Notes: generated by a model not told the origin, from the letters alone. Counted from the first letter of the stretch, positions 44,622 through 54,818 are shown. The stretch is DNA of 64,000 bases from CAVZMO01 sp963776195 (GCA_963776195.1 CAVZMO010000053.1:93550-157549), one strand, 5' to 3'. A program made the numbers and translations.

Positions 44622-44920
44622 TCTTGTCACTTCATGATATTTTATCCTGACTTGCCCATATTTATACAGTGGGCAACGAGATTGTCGAAGATGCTGGACT
44701 TGCGAGGAGTATGAGAGGTTACATGTATAAATTGCATTGAATATCCGTGAAGATCATATTAAGAAAGCAATAAATAATTCCTATTTTTTCAAGAAGTTAT
44801 AAATCATCTTTTGCTAACTTATTGCTATTTTTGATGAGCAATCAAAATATTCATTATCTCTCGTCTGTCATGCCCGCAGGTCGTAAGCGGGCATCCAGGA
44901 CTTCTGGATCCTCCGGTCAA
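44622..44920. other. Intergenic region ending in a REP-like palindrome
   Basis: No gene was found. The sequence is AT-rich up to about 44865. The last part (about 44868-44920) is half of a palindromic repeat (GTCATGCCCGC...GGATCCTCCGGTCAA). Its other half (GCCGGGGAATGAC) is found beyond the far end of the insertion sequence at 46653-46665, so the IS has inserted into it. Confidence 0.7.
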
Positions 44921-46649
44921 GAGGCTGTGTCGCAATTATTGCGGAAGGGGAAATGAAAGGAACCCATTTATATGATAGAATTCTGCATGGAAAAAAAAGG
45001 AGACAATCATGGCATATAAATGTGGTAGTCGTGCGCAGATTACCTTATTTCCCCAGAGCATAGATGAATACATAGGGGAAGAGCATCCAGTGAGAGCATA
45101 TGACACATTCATAGAAGTGCTGAATCCTTACGAGATTGATCTGGAAATAGATCCTCATAAAGTTGGGAATTCGGCATATGAACCAAAGGCGATGCTCAAG
45201 CTGGTTGTATACGGTTACTCATATGGGATAAAGAGTTCGAGGAAACTTGAAAGGGCAGTTCATGAGAATGTAGCATTCATATGGCTTATGGGGGGTTTGA
45301 AACCGGATCACAAGACCATAGCTGAATTCAGGAAGAATAACAAAAAGGCACTGAAGTTAGTATTGAGACAATGTGCCCGGATGTGCATGAAATTAGGGCT
45401 GGTTGAGGGCAACATTCTTTTTATTGACGGTACAAAAATACGGGCAAATGCATCGAGAGGGAAAAACTACACCAAAGAGCAGTATGAAGGCAAGCTAAAG
45501 GATATAGATATCCGCATAGAGAAACTGCTTGAGGAAAGTGATCGTATAGATGAAGAAGAAAAAGGAGAGGGTTCGCTGGTAAAAATGGAGGAAGAACTTA
45601 TCGATCAAAGAAATCTTCGGGAACGAATCAAGGGAATTCTGACTGAATTTGAAACAAAAGGAGATCTGACCAAAGATGGGGTGCAACGAACAGTAAATCA
45701 AACAGATCCGGACAGCGCATTGATGAGGAGCATTCATGGTTCTCATGCAAGCTATAATGCCCAGACCGTAGTTGATGATAAGAATGGACTCATCGTTCAT
45801 GCCGATGCTGTCAGTGAAACAAAAGATATAAATCAGTTATCAGAGCAGGTTCAGCAAGCAGAAGAGGCTATAGAAAAAAGCTGTGAAGTTGTATGTGCTG
45901 ATGCAGGTTATTCCAATACAAAGGAACTTGAGAAACTGGATGGAAAAGATATAAAAGTAGTTGTTCCTTCCCAGCGGCAAGCATTACACCAGCCTGAGAA
46001 ACCTTTCAGCAAAAGTCAGTTTACGTATAATGCGGAAGAGGATTGCTACTACTGTCCTGAAGGAGATCCTCTTATCTACTCGACTCAGAAGGTTAGCGAA
46101 GAACAATTAGTCTATCGGATAAAAGATGCGAACTTATGTCGTCAATGTAAGAATTTTGGTATTTGTACGAACGCCATACAAGGCCGAAAAATCAATCGCC
46201 TTATCAGGGAAGAACTCAAAGAAAAGATAGAGAGACAGTTCAATGAACCGGAATCTCAGGAGATATATGTTCGAAGAAAGACAAGAGCAGAACACCCTTT
46301 TGGGCACATAAAACATAATCTTGGGATAAGAAACTTCCTGCTTCGTGGCCGGGAGGGGGCGAAAGCAGAGATATCAATTGGAGCGACCTGTTTTAATATT
46401 GCACGGATGATAACTTTACTTGGTGGGGTATTGGAGTTTTGTTTTAAAGTTCAAAGTCATGCCGGCTTAATAACGCTATAGAGTTCTTTGATTATGAAAT
46501 ACATGTTGGTAAATGGCAGCTTTCAGCACGAATTGTTCAGGGAGTTACCCCCAAAAACCTGGATTCCCTGGTCAAGCCAGAGAATGACGTATTTTTCGCG
46601 CGGTTTCTTATGAACAGGCAACTTGTAATGATAATTGCGACACAGCCTC
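44921..46649 (+). mobile_element. IS1182-family insertion sequence
   Basis: The ends are perfect 19-bp inverted repeats: GAGGCTGTGTCGCAATTAT at 44921-44939 and its complement at 46631-46649. Between them is one intact transposase gene. The flanks together form a split REP-like palindrome. A further palindrome of the same kind (CTGGATTCCCTGGTCAAGCC, near 46560) lies inside the element after the transposase stop. The element appears complete and possibly active. Confidence 0.9.
45009..46481 (+). CDS. IS1182-type DDE transposase
   Basis: 490 residues. Features of the family include the N-terminal VGNSAYEPKAMLKLVVYGYS, a DDE catalytic Asp in ILFIDGTKIRANAS, a second in VVCADAGYSNTKE, and the glutamate region RRKTRAEHPFGHIKHNLG. 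A cysteine cluster (CYYCPEG, CRQCKNFGIC) is the zinc-ribbon-like insert. AAGGAGA precedes the ATG. The reading frame is complete. Confidence 0.92.
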   Translation: MAYKCGSRAQITLFPQSIDEYIGEEHPVRAYDTFIEVLNPYEIDLEIDPHKVGNSAYEPKAMLKLVVYGYSYGIKSSRKLERAVHENVAFIWLMGGLKPDHKTIAEFRKNNKKALKLVLRQCARMCMKLGLVEGNILFIDGTKIRANASRGKNYTKEQYEGKLKDIDIRIEKLLEESDRIDEEEKGEGSLVKMEEELIDQRNLRERIKGILTEFETKGDLTKDGVQRTVNQTDPDSALMRSIHGSHASYNAQTVVDDKNGLIVHADAVSETKDINQLSEQVQQAEEAIEKSCEVVCADAGYSNTKELEKLDGKDIKVVVPSQRQALHQPEKPFSKSQFTYNAEEDCYYCPEGDPLIYSTQKVSEEQLVYRIKDANLCRQCKNFGICTNAIQGRKINRLIREELKEKIERQFNEPESQEIYVRRKTRAEHPFGHIKHNLGIRNFLLRGREGAKAEISIGATCFNIARMITLLGGVLEFCFKVQSHAGLITL

Positions 46650-46702
46650 CGAGCCGGGGAATGACGATGATGGGCGTCCATACTATTTTGAGACGGTTAT
46701 TA

Positions 46703-48896
46703 TCACCCGTTCAATTCAGAAACCGATGAAATCGGTCCTTTGAACTCTATACCATCAAACTGTTCAAAGTGGACTTTACCGCAGGCAATTTTCATTTGCT
46801 CGCTGAGCCTCAGTTCTTGGCCTTCGCCTTTTGTCTCCGCTACGAAATAGATTTTCTTTTCGCCCTTGAAGACTATTGCCCAGTCGGGGTTATATGTGCC
46901 TATGGGCGTATTTATCCTGAACCAAAAAGGAAGCTTGAAAAAGAACTCGATGTTCTCACTGCTCTCACAATCTTTGGCAAACTGATTTTCAACAGATGAA
47001 TCGAGCGGAATGTAGTTTTCATAAATTGTTTTGTCCGTGCTATTTACCGTAAAGGTGAACCGGTCAATGTATATTTCAAGCTCATTGTCTTCAAACAATG
47101 TCATTTCATAAATCGTATCGCCAATCTTTTCATACTTGATGCCGTCGACCATCAGCCCGTACAGCTTCGATTTGATAGCGTTAACCGCATTATCCATAAA
47201 GAGCTGCGGGTTGAGCAGCAATTCATTCAGCCTCTCCGACTTTTTGAGTATTTCCAAAATAGTGTGACGGGTCAATTCGGTCTTTGCCTGAATGTAAGCC
47301 AACATATCAGGTATTTCAAACCCGATTCCATAATCGTCATCAATGCTATCACTCAACAAAAACCCGTCAACCCCTTCCTCGGTTATTAAAACTCTTTTCT
47401 TGGTTGATTTGATGGTCGGCTTTCTGGTTTCCGGCATATTCCTCACTGCTTTTGCAGCCTTTGTAATCAATTCATCCGTTTTGTATTCAACGCTGTATCG
47501 GGTATGGAACTTTATCTTCTCCCAAATCTGCAGGAATTTCGGGTCTGCTTCAAAGCCCTTACGGAAATTTACTTTCTGCCTGTTGCCCCTGTTCTTTATC
47601 CTTCCTGAGAAATCCACTCCGCAGTCTTCCTGTATCTCTTTCTGCAATGCCGTTGCAAAATCTTCGTAACGTTCATTTGCTACGACAGTCAGCTTGTTTA
47701 TATTACGGTCAAATATCCGTTCTCCGTTTTGATTCACCGACAGGCGCAAGCCTCGTCCTATTTCCTGCCTCTTTTTGATTTCCGATCTGGTTTCGTTCAA
47801 AGTGCATATCTGAAACACATTCGGGCTGTCCCAGCCCTCCCTCAATGCGGAATGGCTGAATATGAAGCGAAGCGGAGTATCAGGATCAAGAAGTTTTTCT
47901 TTGTCCTGCATTATCAGTTTGTAAGTGTCGTAATCCGCCTGACTTTCGCCTTCAGTGTCCTTCACTCTTCCCTTGCTGTCCTGTGAGAAATAACCGTTGT
48001 GTATATCAACAACGGCATAGGGCAGCAAATTCCTGTAAATAGGTTTAACAACCTCCCGCTGGTATATCTCTTCAAACCACCCGGCAAACTTGCCTTTTAC
48101 CGGATTCCCGTTTTGGTCATATTCGCGGTAGTTCTTAACCTTATCAATGAAAAACAGTGAAAGGACCTTAATGCCTTTGCTTTTATAAACCCTTTCTTTT
48201 TTGAGGTGTTCTTCAACGGTTTTGCGGATCATATACCTCGTTACTTCATCATTCATTCCGCCCCGCATTTCACCTACCGAAAGTATTATGCCGTTGGTAA
48301 GCGTGATAGTACCGTTGCCCGCGTCAATTTCATCAATAATAAACCCGTCTTTGTAAATCTCCCGCTCTTTGCTGAGCTTGTAAATATCGTCACCAGCCCT
48401 GACGGTGACGACTTTTTTCACCACTCCCTTATCTGTGTTGCAATCAATCTTGATTTTCGCCGTGATTTTGGTTTTGGTTGCGTTTAAGCCTTCCAATTGA
48501 ATGAATGCCTCATTCATGGCATTCTCGCTTATTACAGAGTCAACCTCTATCTGCTTCACGAGGCCTAAATCATAAGCCTTTACCGGATTGAGGGAATATA
48601 CCAGATTGTAGAGGTTGGTATGTGTAGCGGAATAACGCAGGGTGCAAAGGGGGTTGAGATTTTCAATCGCCTTTTTGCGGATGGCTGTTTCCATATTCTG
48701 CGGTTCATCTACAATGACAATCGGGTTGGCGCTCTGAATGAATTCAATGGGCTTTTTGCCAGTGAGCTTGTCATTGGGCTTGTTGATGATGTTTTCATCT
48801 TTGGCAAAGGAATCAATGTTTATTACAAGAATCTGAATGGCATTGCCGGCAGCAAAGCCCCTTAGCCCACATAATTCATAAATTTCTTCACAGAAG
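46703..48896 (-). pseudogene. res: Type III restriction subunit Res, C-terminal part (split by IS)
   Basis: The open frame from about 48895 down to 46703 encodes helicase motif II (VIVDEPQNME), motif VI-like RQEIGRGLRLSV and a C-terminal endonuclease domain with the PD-(D/E)XK pattern (NPDWAIV, then AETKG). Walker A lies in the 5' piece at 50488-51014. An IS1380-type element separates the two, with CAGAAG repeated at both junctions. Joined, they give about 900 residues, normal for Res. An internal ATG at 48694 could start a 663-residue product, but it would lack motif I and be inactive as a motor. Confidence 0.88.
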
Positions 48897-50487
48897 ACTT
48901 TTTGTAGTTTTTTGAGTCACACGAAGACAATAGAAGACAAATGCGGGCAGTTTTATATACGCCTCACGACCTGATCTCATAAAATCGAACGGAGAAGGAC
49001 TTTCTGACGATTTTTAAGCGCACTTCACCATTGAAGATTTTTTTGTTGTCATTTTTCCGCAGGAAAATGTTCAGGTCGTATCAGTAGCAAGCCGATAATG
49101 TACTAATGCAAAGATATTCTTCCAAGGGTAGCCACTGGCCAAGCGAAACCATACCCGCCGGGCTGTCTGGATTACCTGGCCTCCGATCTTCAGAAGTCTC
49201 AGCCTCAACTGTTGGATCTGCATCGAGGCAAACTCTGTTTTCCGGAGAGCTTCCCTGAGTCTCAGAACAAGCCAGTACGCCGCCATGTGAAGGAAGAGCC
49301 TGAACTGATTGGCAACAAAGCGGTGGCAACTTAACCGGTCAGCTTTCAGACCATTCTTAAACTCATCAATTCGTACTTCACAAGTCCCTCCACGCTCAGT
49401 GTAAAACTCGTAGAGTTCTTTTGGTTCATGGGAGAGATTGGTCACAACAAAACGACTGTTGGGTCCCTGTGTCAGCCATTCAGCCTTCATGATAACCCGC
49501 CGCTCTTTCTCCCAGCTTCCTGCCTGATACGCTCCCTCTGCAAACAACCTCTGCTTTTGCCCAGTTTCCATATACTGTTCATGCGCTTTCTTCAGAAGAG
49601 CTTCGATCATTCGCTCCAACACATCATTGCGGATCAGCCCAATCACATAGTTGAGCCCCTCTTCTTCACAATACTCATACATATCGGGAATTGCAAAGCC
49701 TGCATCACCACGAATGATAATCTCTGTTTTCGGAAACGCTTCTTTCAGTTTCGGAACGATCCGCTTGAGGATCGAAACCACTCCGTAACTGGCATGCTTG
49801 TTCCCAGGCCTCAGTACCGCTGTTATCAGTTCCCCTGTGTCAGCATCGTAGATCACAAGCGGATGGTACATGTACTGATCGTAGTAGCCATGAAAAAAGG
49901 TTAACTGCTGATCACCATATGTCGGATCGTCCGTCCCATCAAGGTCCAGAATAATCCTTTTCGGCTTTCTCTTCCGGTTCCGACGAATATACAGATCAAC
50001 AAAGTATTCTCCTATCCGGTACAGATCGTTCCGGGTGATTGCGTTTTCCAATCGGGACAAGGTTGGTTGTGAGCCCAGATCCTCATCGCTCAACTTCCGT
50101 CCACAGGCTGTCTTCAGGGCTGGATCTTTCCTCACTACGTTTGCATCATTACAGTCTTCATATCCGGCAACGATTTGATATGTCCCGCTGACGTAGCAGT
50201 GTCTCAAGATTGTGATCGGTGTAACGGTTGTCTCTGCGGTCTGTAATACATCCTGCTATACCTGTCATCAACTGCAAAGCATTGTCTGCTTGTCTTACCA
50301 GCAACAATCCTGAATCAGAGGTTATTTCCCCTCCCTCAAAGTCTACCGTTACTTTTTGCTTCCGTATGAATGAAAAGGTGAGCTGTTTTGTGATACACTC
50401 TGTCATATAGCCAACCATCCTTTCTTTGGTTTTTGTTCTCGTAAACTCAATAATACCAAAGGTCTCAGGATTGTTGGCTATTTTTTT
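48897..50487 (-). mobile_element. IS1380-family insertion sequence within res
   Basis: About 1.59 kb lies between two copies of CAGAAG (48891-48896 and 50488-50493), a likely target duplication. Removing it restores the res frame (IIRKFF then CEEIYEL). It contains a frameshifted IS1380-type transposase on the minus strand. I could not define clear terminal inverted repeats, so the ends are set by the duplication and the res frame. Confidence 0.8.
49071..50418 (-). pseudogene. IS1380-type transposase, frameshifted
   Basis: The first frame (from 50418) reads TVDFEGGEITSDSGLLLVRQ and ends soon after LETLLRQR. The second continues YQIVAGYEDCNDANVVRKDP with DDE residues in ILDLDGTDDPTYG and IRGDAGFAIPD, ending near 49071. 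One extra base in the run CCC at 50184-50186 separates them. Joined length is about 448 residues, normal for the family. There is no evident slippery heptamer, so decay or sequence error is more likely than programmed frameshifting. Confidence 0.85.
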
Positions 50488-51014
50488 CAGAAGAATTTAC
50501 GAATAATCTGGGTTAGATTGGAGACCTTCTTGCTGTCATACACATCATAATTGAGTTGTACCTTGTCATAAAGGGTCTGGAAATGTTCATGGGTGATTTG
50601 CAGGTTCTTTAAAACGCCTTCACGAATGGCAATTGATGGAACCACTATCACAAACTTTTTAAAACCGTAGAGCTTGCTTAATTCATAGATGGTACGCAGA
50701 TACACATAGGTCTTGCCTGTGCCCGTCTCCATCTCTACAGAGAAATTCATCCCCGCCTCTCCCCCAACCCCTCTCCTTGAAAAGAGGGGAGAAGGGGTGA
50801 GGTTGTGCTGCTGTATCCTTTTTACGTTTTCCCAAATCTGCTCTTCAGTCAATGTCAGTCTGTTTCCCACACCGTTCTCAGAAAGCAATGCTCCTGTTGC
50901 GGTAAATGAAAATTCAAAATCACCGCCGCTCAAAGGTTGTCCTTCAAATATATCTGTAACAGCCCTGATGGCGTCTATCTGGTATTCCTGGTTGCTGTCA
51001 AAGTGGAGTTTCAT
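50488..51014 (-). pseudogene. res: Type III restriction subunit Res, N-terminal part
   Basis: About 175 residues from the ATG at 51014 (MKLHFDSNQEYQIDAIRAV). Walker A is in FSVEMETGTGKTYVYLRT. The frame then runs to LTQIIRKFF, where the IS1380 element begins. Between the Q-rich helix and Walker A an extra 18-residue segment (NLTPSPLFSRRGVGGEAG) is encoded by a palindromic DNA repeat; relatives lack such a segment as far as I recall. It belongs with 46703-48896. Confidence 0.85.
50752..50804. repeat. Palindromic element inserted in frame in res
   Basis: About 53 bp with inverted arms (AACCCCTCTCCTT against AAGGGGTGAGG-like sequence, centre TGAAAAGAGG). It keeps the res frame open and adds about 18 codons just before Walker A. 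The sequence type is like the intergenic REP units of this genome. Confidence 0.65.
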
Positions 51015-51111
51015 TTTATCAATACTCCTTCAAACATAGTGTTTGAATGGTGATACCTCTGATTTTATATTTTTTCCTGCGGTAAATATTTCACCTATAG
51101 AATCAGCAAAC

Positions 51112-52896
51112 CTATTTAAAATCTCTTTTAAATATCATTCCCTGCGGGCTATCGGTAAATTCTGCAATTATCACATTGGGCAAATCAAAATCAAAGGTTC
51201 CAACTAAGTCGCGCTTTTCTTCGGGAATGTATATTTCATCTTCGTTGAATGTCACGATATATTGAAAGTGTGGATATGCTAAATGTTGGTGGTAAATGTA
51301 ATTAAGAGACTTTATTTTGGAATTTAAGGAGATGCCGTGATAAACTCCGTCATGTATCAAAAACTGTGGGACTTGCCTGCTAGTTCTTATATTTTTCAGG
51401 AATACCATCATGTCATATGCAACAATTTTCAAACGGGATTGCCCAAGAGCATCCGCTTTTGGAATCTCCACTTCTATCTTAAACGGCAGTTGATTTCTGG
51501 GGGTATCCAGCTTAGGTGATATATCAAAATGTCCCCTATAATCACCTTCTTCAAGTAAAATGGCATTTTGCAGTATCTCAAGAAATAATGCTCTGAGATC
51601 GTTAATCACTTTCTCGTGCTGTTTTATATCATTTAAAATATCTCTTTTTACTTCAGAAATGGTTACATGGAGATTGCCCATCATTCCCTGTAGTTCATCA
51701 ATTTGTTTGAGGATTTGCGTTTTGCCAGCCAGTTGAGTTTTCTCAAGTGTTAGTTGTTCATACGTGTTTGTGATGCTATCTAAAGCTCCTTTTTCCTCAA
51801 GCTTTCTATAAAGTTCGCTTCTGCTCTGTTCAAAAATTGATATCTCTTTTAAAACATAATCCATTGATTTTTGTAACTGTGCTTCTTTGGTAATGAGGAA
51901 TTTATTTCTATTTTCTAAAATCTCTTTTTTGAATAAAGTTATTTCTTCCAACGTTTTTGAAACCAAATCACCAAAAGTTGAATGTGCCTCATTGTATAAC
52001 TTTCGTATCTGCTTAATATCGACCTCTTGATTAAACTGGAATGTCTCTTTAATTTTTTTAAGCTTTCTACTTAAAGAGTGATACTCTTTTAATCTCTCAT
52101 TAATTTGATGGGTCGTTTCGATTAATTGCTTCTCAATATTCTTATAGTTATCAAGGAATTTATAGTCCTTCAGACTATTTTCAAGCAAGAATATACTTTT
52201 TTCAATCTTGATTCTCTCGCTTTTGAACTCTTCAATGGATTTGCCATAGTCAATTCTAATCTTATCTTCAAGCCCTTTTACCGTCTTACTAAAACCGTCA
52301 TATTCTTTGGCAATCTCATCATATTTGATAATATTATTGGTAGGCAATCCCAAAAGGAAAAAATTATAAATAGCGATTTCTCTTGCTTTGGGACTTCCTG
52401 ACAAAAAATTCAAAGGTTCTACGCGCTTCTGGTGTTCCAGATCATCTTTAATAAAGAAGTTTATCAATGTCCCAAAACGGTTACCCTCAAAAAATACCTT
52501 ATCATCTTGGAAAGGAAATAGCTTATTCGCCAATATCTTCCTTAACTCTGCTTTTGTGTATTCCTCCAACTCACTTGGAGTTGTTCCCAACAGCACTTTT
52601 TCATTCTTAAGAAAATAGCGCTTAATAAAGTAGCTTTGTTTATTGATTTTAAATTCGAGAATTATATTGTGATTTTCAACTCTAAGAAAATCATATTTTG
52701 GCTGAGAAAATATTTTTTCCGCAGAATTAGAAAGCATCGCATAATCAATTAGCCTAACTAATGATGATTTTCCAATTCCATTTATTCCCTTTTTTTCTCT
52801 ATCGCCGGAATATTTTCCCAATATTATATTAATGCCCGGCTCAAATCTAAAAGCCTTTAAAAGCAAATCTGTTTCTGAGTATAGTTGTACTAACAT
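51112..52896 (-). CDS. ABC-3C-type ATPase (DUF2326-like, Rad50/SMC-like)
   Basis: 594 residues from the ATG at 52896 (MLVQLYSETDLLLKAFRF). Walker A is GINGIGKSSLV near residue 40. A long coiled coil fills about residues 190-440. The C-terminal head has a signature-like ALGQSRLKI and a Walker B-like FLIHDG where many ABC proteins have DE. This matches DUF2326/ABC-3C ATPases. They are predicted conflict ATPases that act with a middle component and an effector. Both partner genes lie directly upstream, almost touching. It is probably an antiphage or anti-plasmid sensor-motor; activity is inferred. Confidence 0.78.
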   Translation of the reverse strand: MLVQLYSETDLLLKAFRFEPGINIILGKYSGDREKKGINGIGKSSLVRLIDYAMLSNSAEKIFSQPKYDFLRVENHNIILEFKINKQSYFIKRYFLKNEKVLLGTTPSELEEYTKAELRKILANKLFPFQDDKVFFEGNRFGTLINFFIKDDLEHQKRVEPLNFLSGSPKAREIAIYNFFLLGLPTNNIIKYDEIAKEYDGFSKTVKGLEDKIRIDYGKSIEEFKSERIKIEKSIFLLENSLKDYKFLDNYKNIEKQLIETTHQINERLKEYHSLSRKLKKIKETFQFNQEVDIKQIRKLYNEAHSTFGDLVSKTLEEITLFKKEILENRNKFLITKEAQLQKSMDYVLKEISIFEQSRSELYRKLEEKGALDSITNTYEQLTLEKTQLAGKTQILKQIDELQGMMGNLHVTISEVKRDILNDIKQHEKVINDLRALFLEILQNAILLEEGDYRGHFDISPKLDTPRNQLPFKIEVEIPKADALGQSRLKIVAYDMMVFLKNIRTSRQVPQFLIHDGVYHGISLNSKIKSLNYIYHQHLAYPHFQYIVTFNEDEIYIPEEKRDLVGTFDFDLPNVIIAEFTDSPQGMIFKRDFK

Positions 52897-52897
52897 T

Positions 52898-53155
52898 TTA
52901 GAAAAGCTCCCTTTGTTCGCGTTGACGGGTAGTGAGTTTGACCTTGTATTTTTTTCTATCAATTAAACCGCAGGCAAAGAGAAAAGTAAGTGTATTTAAA
53001 AACATATCCGGGGTTCTCTTTTTATCACCCTGCAAAAAAGAAATCATCAAGTCTTCAACCAAAATAAAATCACGGTGTTTGAGCAGTTTGACTATTTCTG
53101 CGCCCAATACCATTATATTTATCGACAAATCACTTTCGGGATGTGGAAGGATCAT
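52898..53155 (-). CDS. ABC-3C middle component (MC6-like)
   Basis: 85 residues, small and helical (MILPHPESDLSINIMVLGAEI; later DMFLNTLTFLFACGLIDRKKYKV). The winged-helix-like pattern and the position between effector and ATPase genes fit the middle component of ABC-3C systems. It overlaps the effector gene by 4 bp and ends 1 nt before the ATPase ATG. It probably links the ATPase to the effector. Confidence 0.75.
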   Translation of the reverse strand: MILPHPESDLSINIMVLGAEIVKLLKHRDFILVEDLMISFLQGDKKRTPDMFLNTLTFLFACGLIDRKKYKVKLTTRQREQRELF

Positions 53156-54045
53156 TTTATTTCCTGCTTTGTTTTACGACCTATTAAACATTGTTCAAAT
53201 AAATGAATCAAAACTGCCCGAATATGATGGAGATAATCATCATCATTTTCAGATGAGTATTTTGCCAAATAATGTTCCGTAAGTTGCTTTAATCTTGCTT
53301 TAAAGTTTCCACTTGTCAAATTATTATAATCGTACAAAATGCGGTGTTTCATCTTATCAATTTCTTCATCTTCGTAGCCAAATAATAGATCAGTTACCCT
53401 TTTCAAAGCTCCATTTTCCAATAAAAGACTGTATTCATTTATCGCTTCTTCTATATCCGATTCGTCATAGTTTATTTCTATCTTTTCTTCAGTGCCGATC
53501 CTCCCTTCTCTGTCATATTTGATATTGTCCGGGGCTGTTTCGCTGTCTTTTAACAGGTCTTCAAGTATCTCTCCAAGATAGTCTGAAGATATGAAATCAG
53601 ATTCTATCTTTAAATATTCAGCCAAATTTCTCTTCTGATAGTTTTTTAAGCCCTCCACAATAGACAAAATTTGTTTAATGCCAAGAAGGGGAGCATCGCT
53701 TTTCAGGCTTTTTATTTTACTCTCGTGAGCGGGGCTTATTTCCTGATTTATAACAAACATCCAATCGGGATAATTGATCTGCCAGTTTTCCTGATAGTCT
53801 TTAAAATCGTCATCTGCTTTTTTGTTAAATTTTCTCTGATTATTGTTTTCCGGGCCATAGCAGGCGATTACCCTCTTTTCGTCGTTAATAATACCATCAC
53901 ACCCTTTATCTTTCTTTTGTCGTAGAACCGTAAATCCCGTTTCTCCATACTTTAATAAAAAGAGTTTAATAATGAAATCCTGAAAGTCGAAGCCTTTCAG
54001 AGATTTCATTTGTAATTCAAACCTATTTCTTAAAGGATCGTTCAT
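53152..54045 (-). CDS. ABC-3C effector: restriction-endonuclease-like N-terminus plus C-terminal domain
   Basis: 297 residues. The N-terminal region (GFDFQDFIIKLFLLKYG, then VLRQKKDKGCDGIINDEKRVIACYGPE) follows an Mrr/NERD-like nuclease pattern. The usual Glu/Gln-x-Lys appears replaced by ACY, so catalysis may be altered or use another lysine. The C-terminal third is helical and acidic (EEAINEYSLLLENGALKRV, YLHHIRAVLIHLFEQCL), as expected of the ABC-3C C-terminal domain. It is first of the three-gene unit. Nuclease activity is inferred. Confidence 0.7.
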   Translation of the reverse strand: MNDPLRNRFELQMKSLKGFDFQDFIIKLFLLKYGETGFTVLRQKKDKGCDGIINDEKRVIACYGPENNNQRKFNKKADDDFKDYQENWQINYPDWMFVINQEISPAHESKIKSLKSDAPLLGIKQILSIVEGLKNYQKRNLAEYLKIESDFISSDYLGEILEDLLKDSETAPDNIKYDREGRIGTEEKIEINYDESDIEEAINEYSLLLENGALKRVTDLLFGYEDEEIDKMKHRILYDYNNLTSGNFKARLKQLTEHYLAKYSSENDDDYLHHIRAVLIHLFEQCLIGRKTKQEIK

Positions 54046-54290
54046 GTTAAATAGTGCTCATTTCCGGGAATTAGAGTGACATCATATCTTATTCCCACCC
54101 TGCCTTTCTCCGCTACTCTTTTGGTTTCTGATAAAGTGGAGTTTTATTTTCAACTATTTTTTTCGTTTTCCGCCTTTTTCTTCCCAGCATCATCTCTCTT
54201 CCGATTTGCCAATCAATCCCTTTGCATCTTTTTCTTCCAGTTCCAGTTTAGGAGATACCTTTCACCCTATACAGTCAAGCGTGGGCATTG

Positions 54291-54818
54291 TTATTCAATT
54301 TCCTTATCTCTCCGGAACCCGATATTACTTTTTTTCTTGGTATCCGGCGGAGTCATCAATTGCTTGATGGCGTCAAATACGACTTTAAACTGATGATCAT
54401 ATTTCTTTTCCAGAGCATCAAGTTTACGCGCCAGTTCTGCATTGGAGGCAAGCATTTGTCTAAGGCTGACAAATGCCCTCATGATTTCTATATTAACCTT
54501 TACCGCTCGTTCGCTGTTTAGCACGGAAGAAAGCATTGCCACGCCTTGTTCGGTAAAGGCATAGGGAAGATAACGGCGGCCGCCGCGACCTTCTTTTTTT
54601 GACATTCCAATTTGGAATCTCAAAGAGCCGGCTTCTTCCTTAGTAAGCTGAAACATAAAGTCTTGGGGGAAGCGATCAATATTCCTTTTAACAGCCTTGT
54701 TTAGGTTGAAAGTCTCCACTTCATAAAGCTCAGCAAGATCGGCATCTAACATCACCTTTTCGCCTCGAATCAGCAGAATCTTCTTCTCAATAATCTCAAC
54801 TGGTACAAGTGCCTTCAT
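54291..54818 (-). CDS. ORF6N-domain DNA-binding protein
   Basis: 175 residues from an ATG with GGAG 6 nt upstream. The ORF6N domain is clear: ILLIRGEKVMLDADLAELYE, then LNKAVKRNIDRFPQDFMF, and YAFTEQGVAMLSSVLNS. A coiled-coil tail follows. The family is of phage origin and common next to defence genes; role unknown. It lies between the dinD relic and the ABC-3C unit. The 245 bp between it and the effector gene show no further gene. Confidence 0.85.
   Translation of the reverse strand: MKALVPVEIIEKKILLIRGEKVMLDADLAELYEVETFNLNKAVKRNIDRFPQDFMFQLTKEEAGSLRFQIGMSKKEGRGGRRYLPYAFTEQGVAMLSSVLNSERAVKVNIEIMRAFVSLRQMLASNAELARKLDALEKKYDHQFKVVFDAIKQLMTPPDTKKKSNIGFRRDKEIE

Noticed and set aside
44622..45008. 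tRNA or small gene in the gap before the IS transposase
   Set aside because: No cloverleaf or plausible frame with a ribosome site was found; it is AT-rich sequence plus a REP half and the IS end.
50158..50220. Programmed frameshift in the IS1380-type transposase
   Set aside because: No slippery heptamer or downstream structure is evident, and this family is not known for it; a single extra base explains it.
54076..54393. Plus-strand frame between the ABC-3C effector and ORF6N genes
   Set aside because: Composition is low in information, it overlaps ORF6N antisense, and no ribosome site or family likeness was seen.
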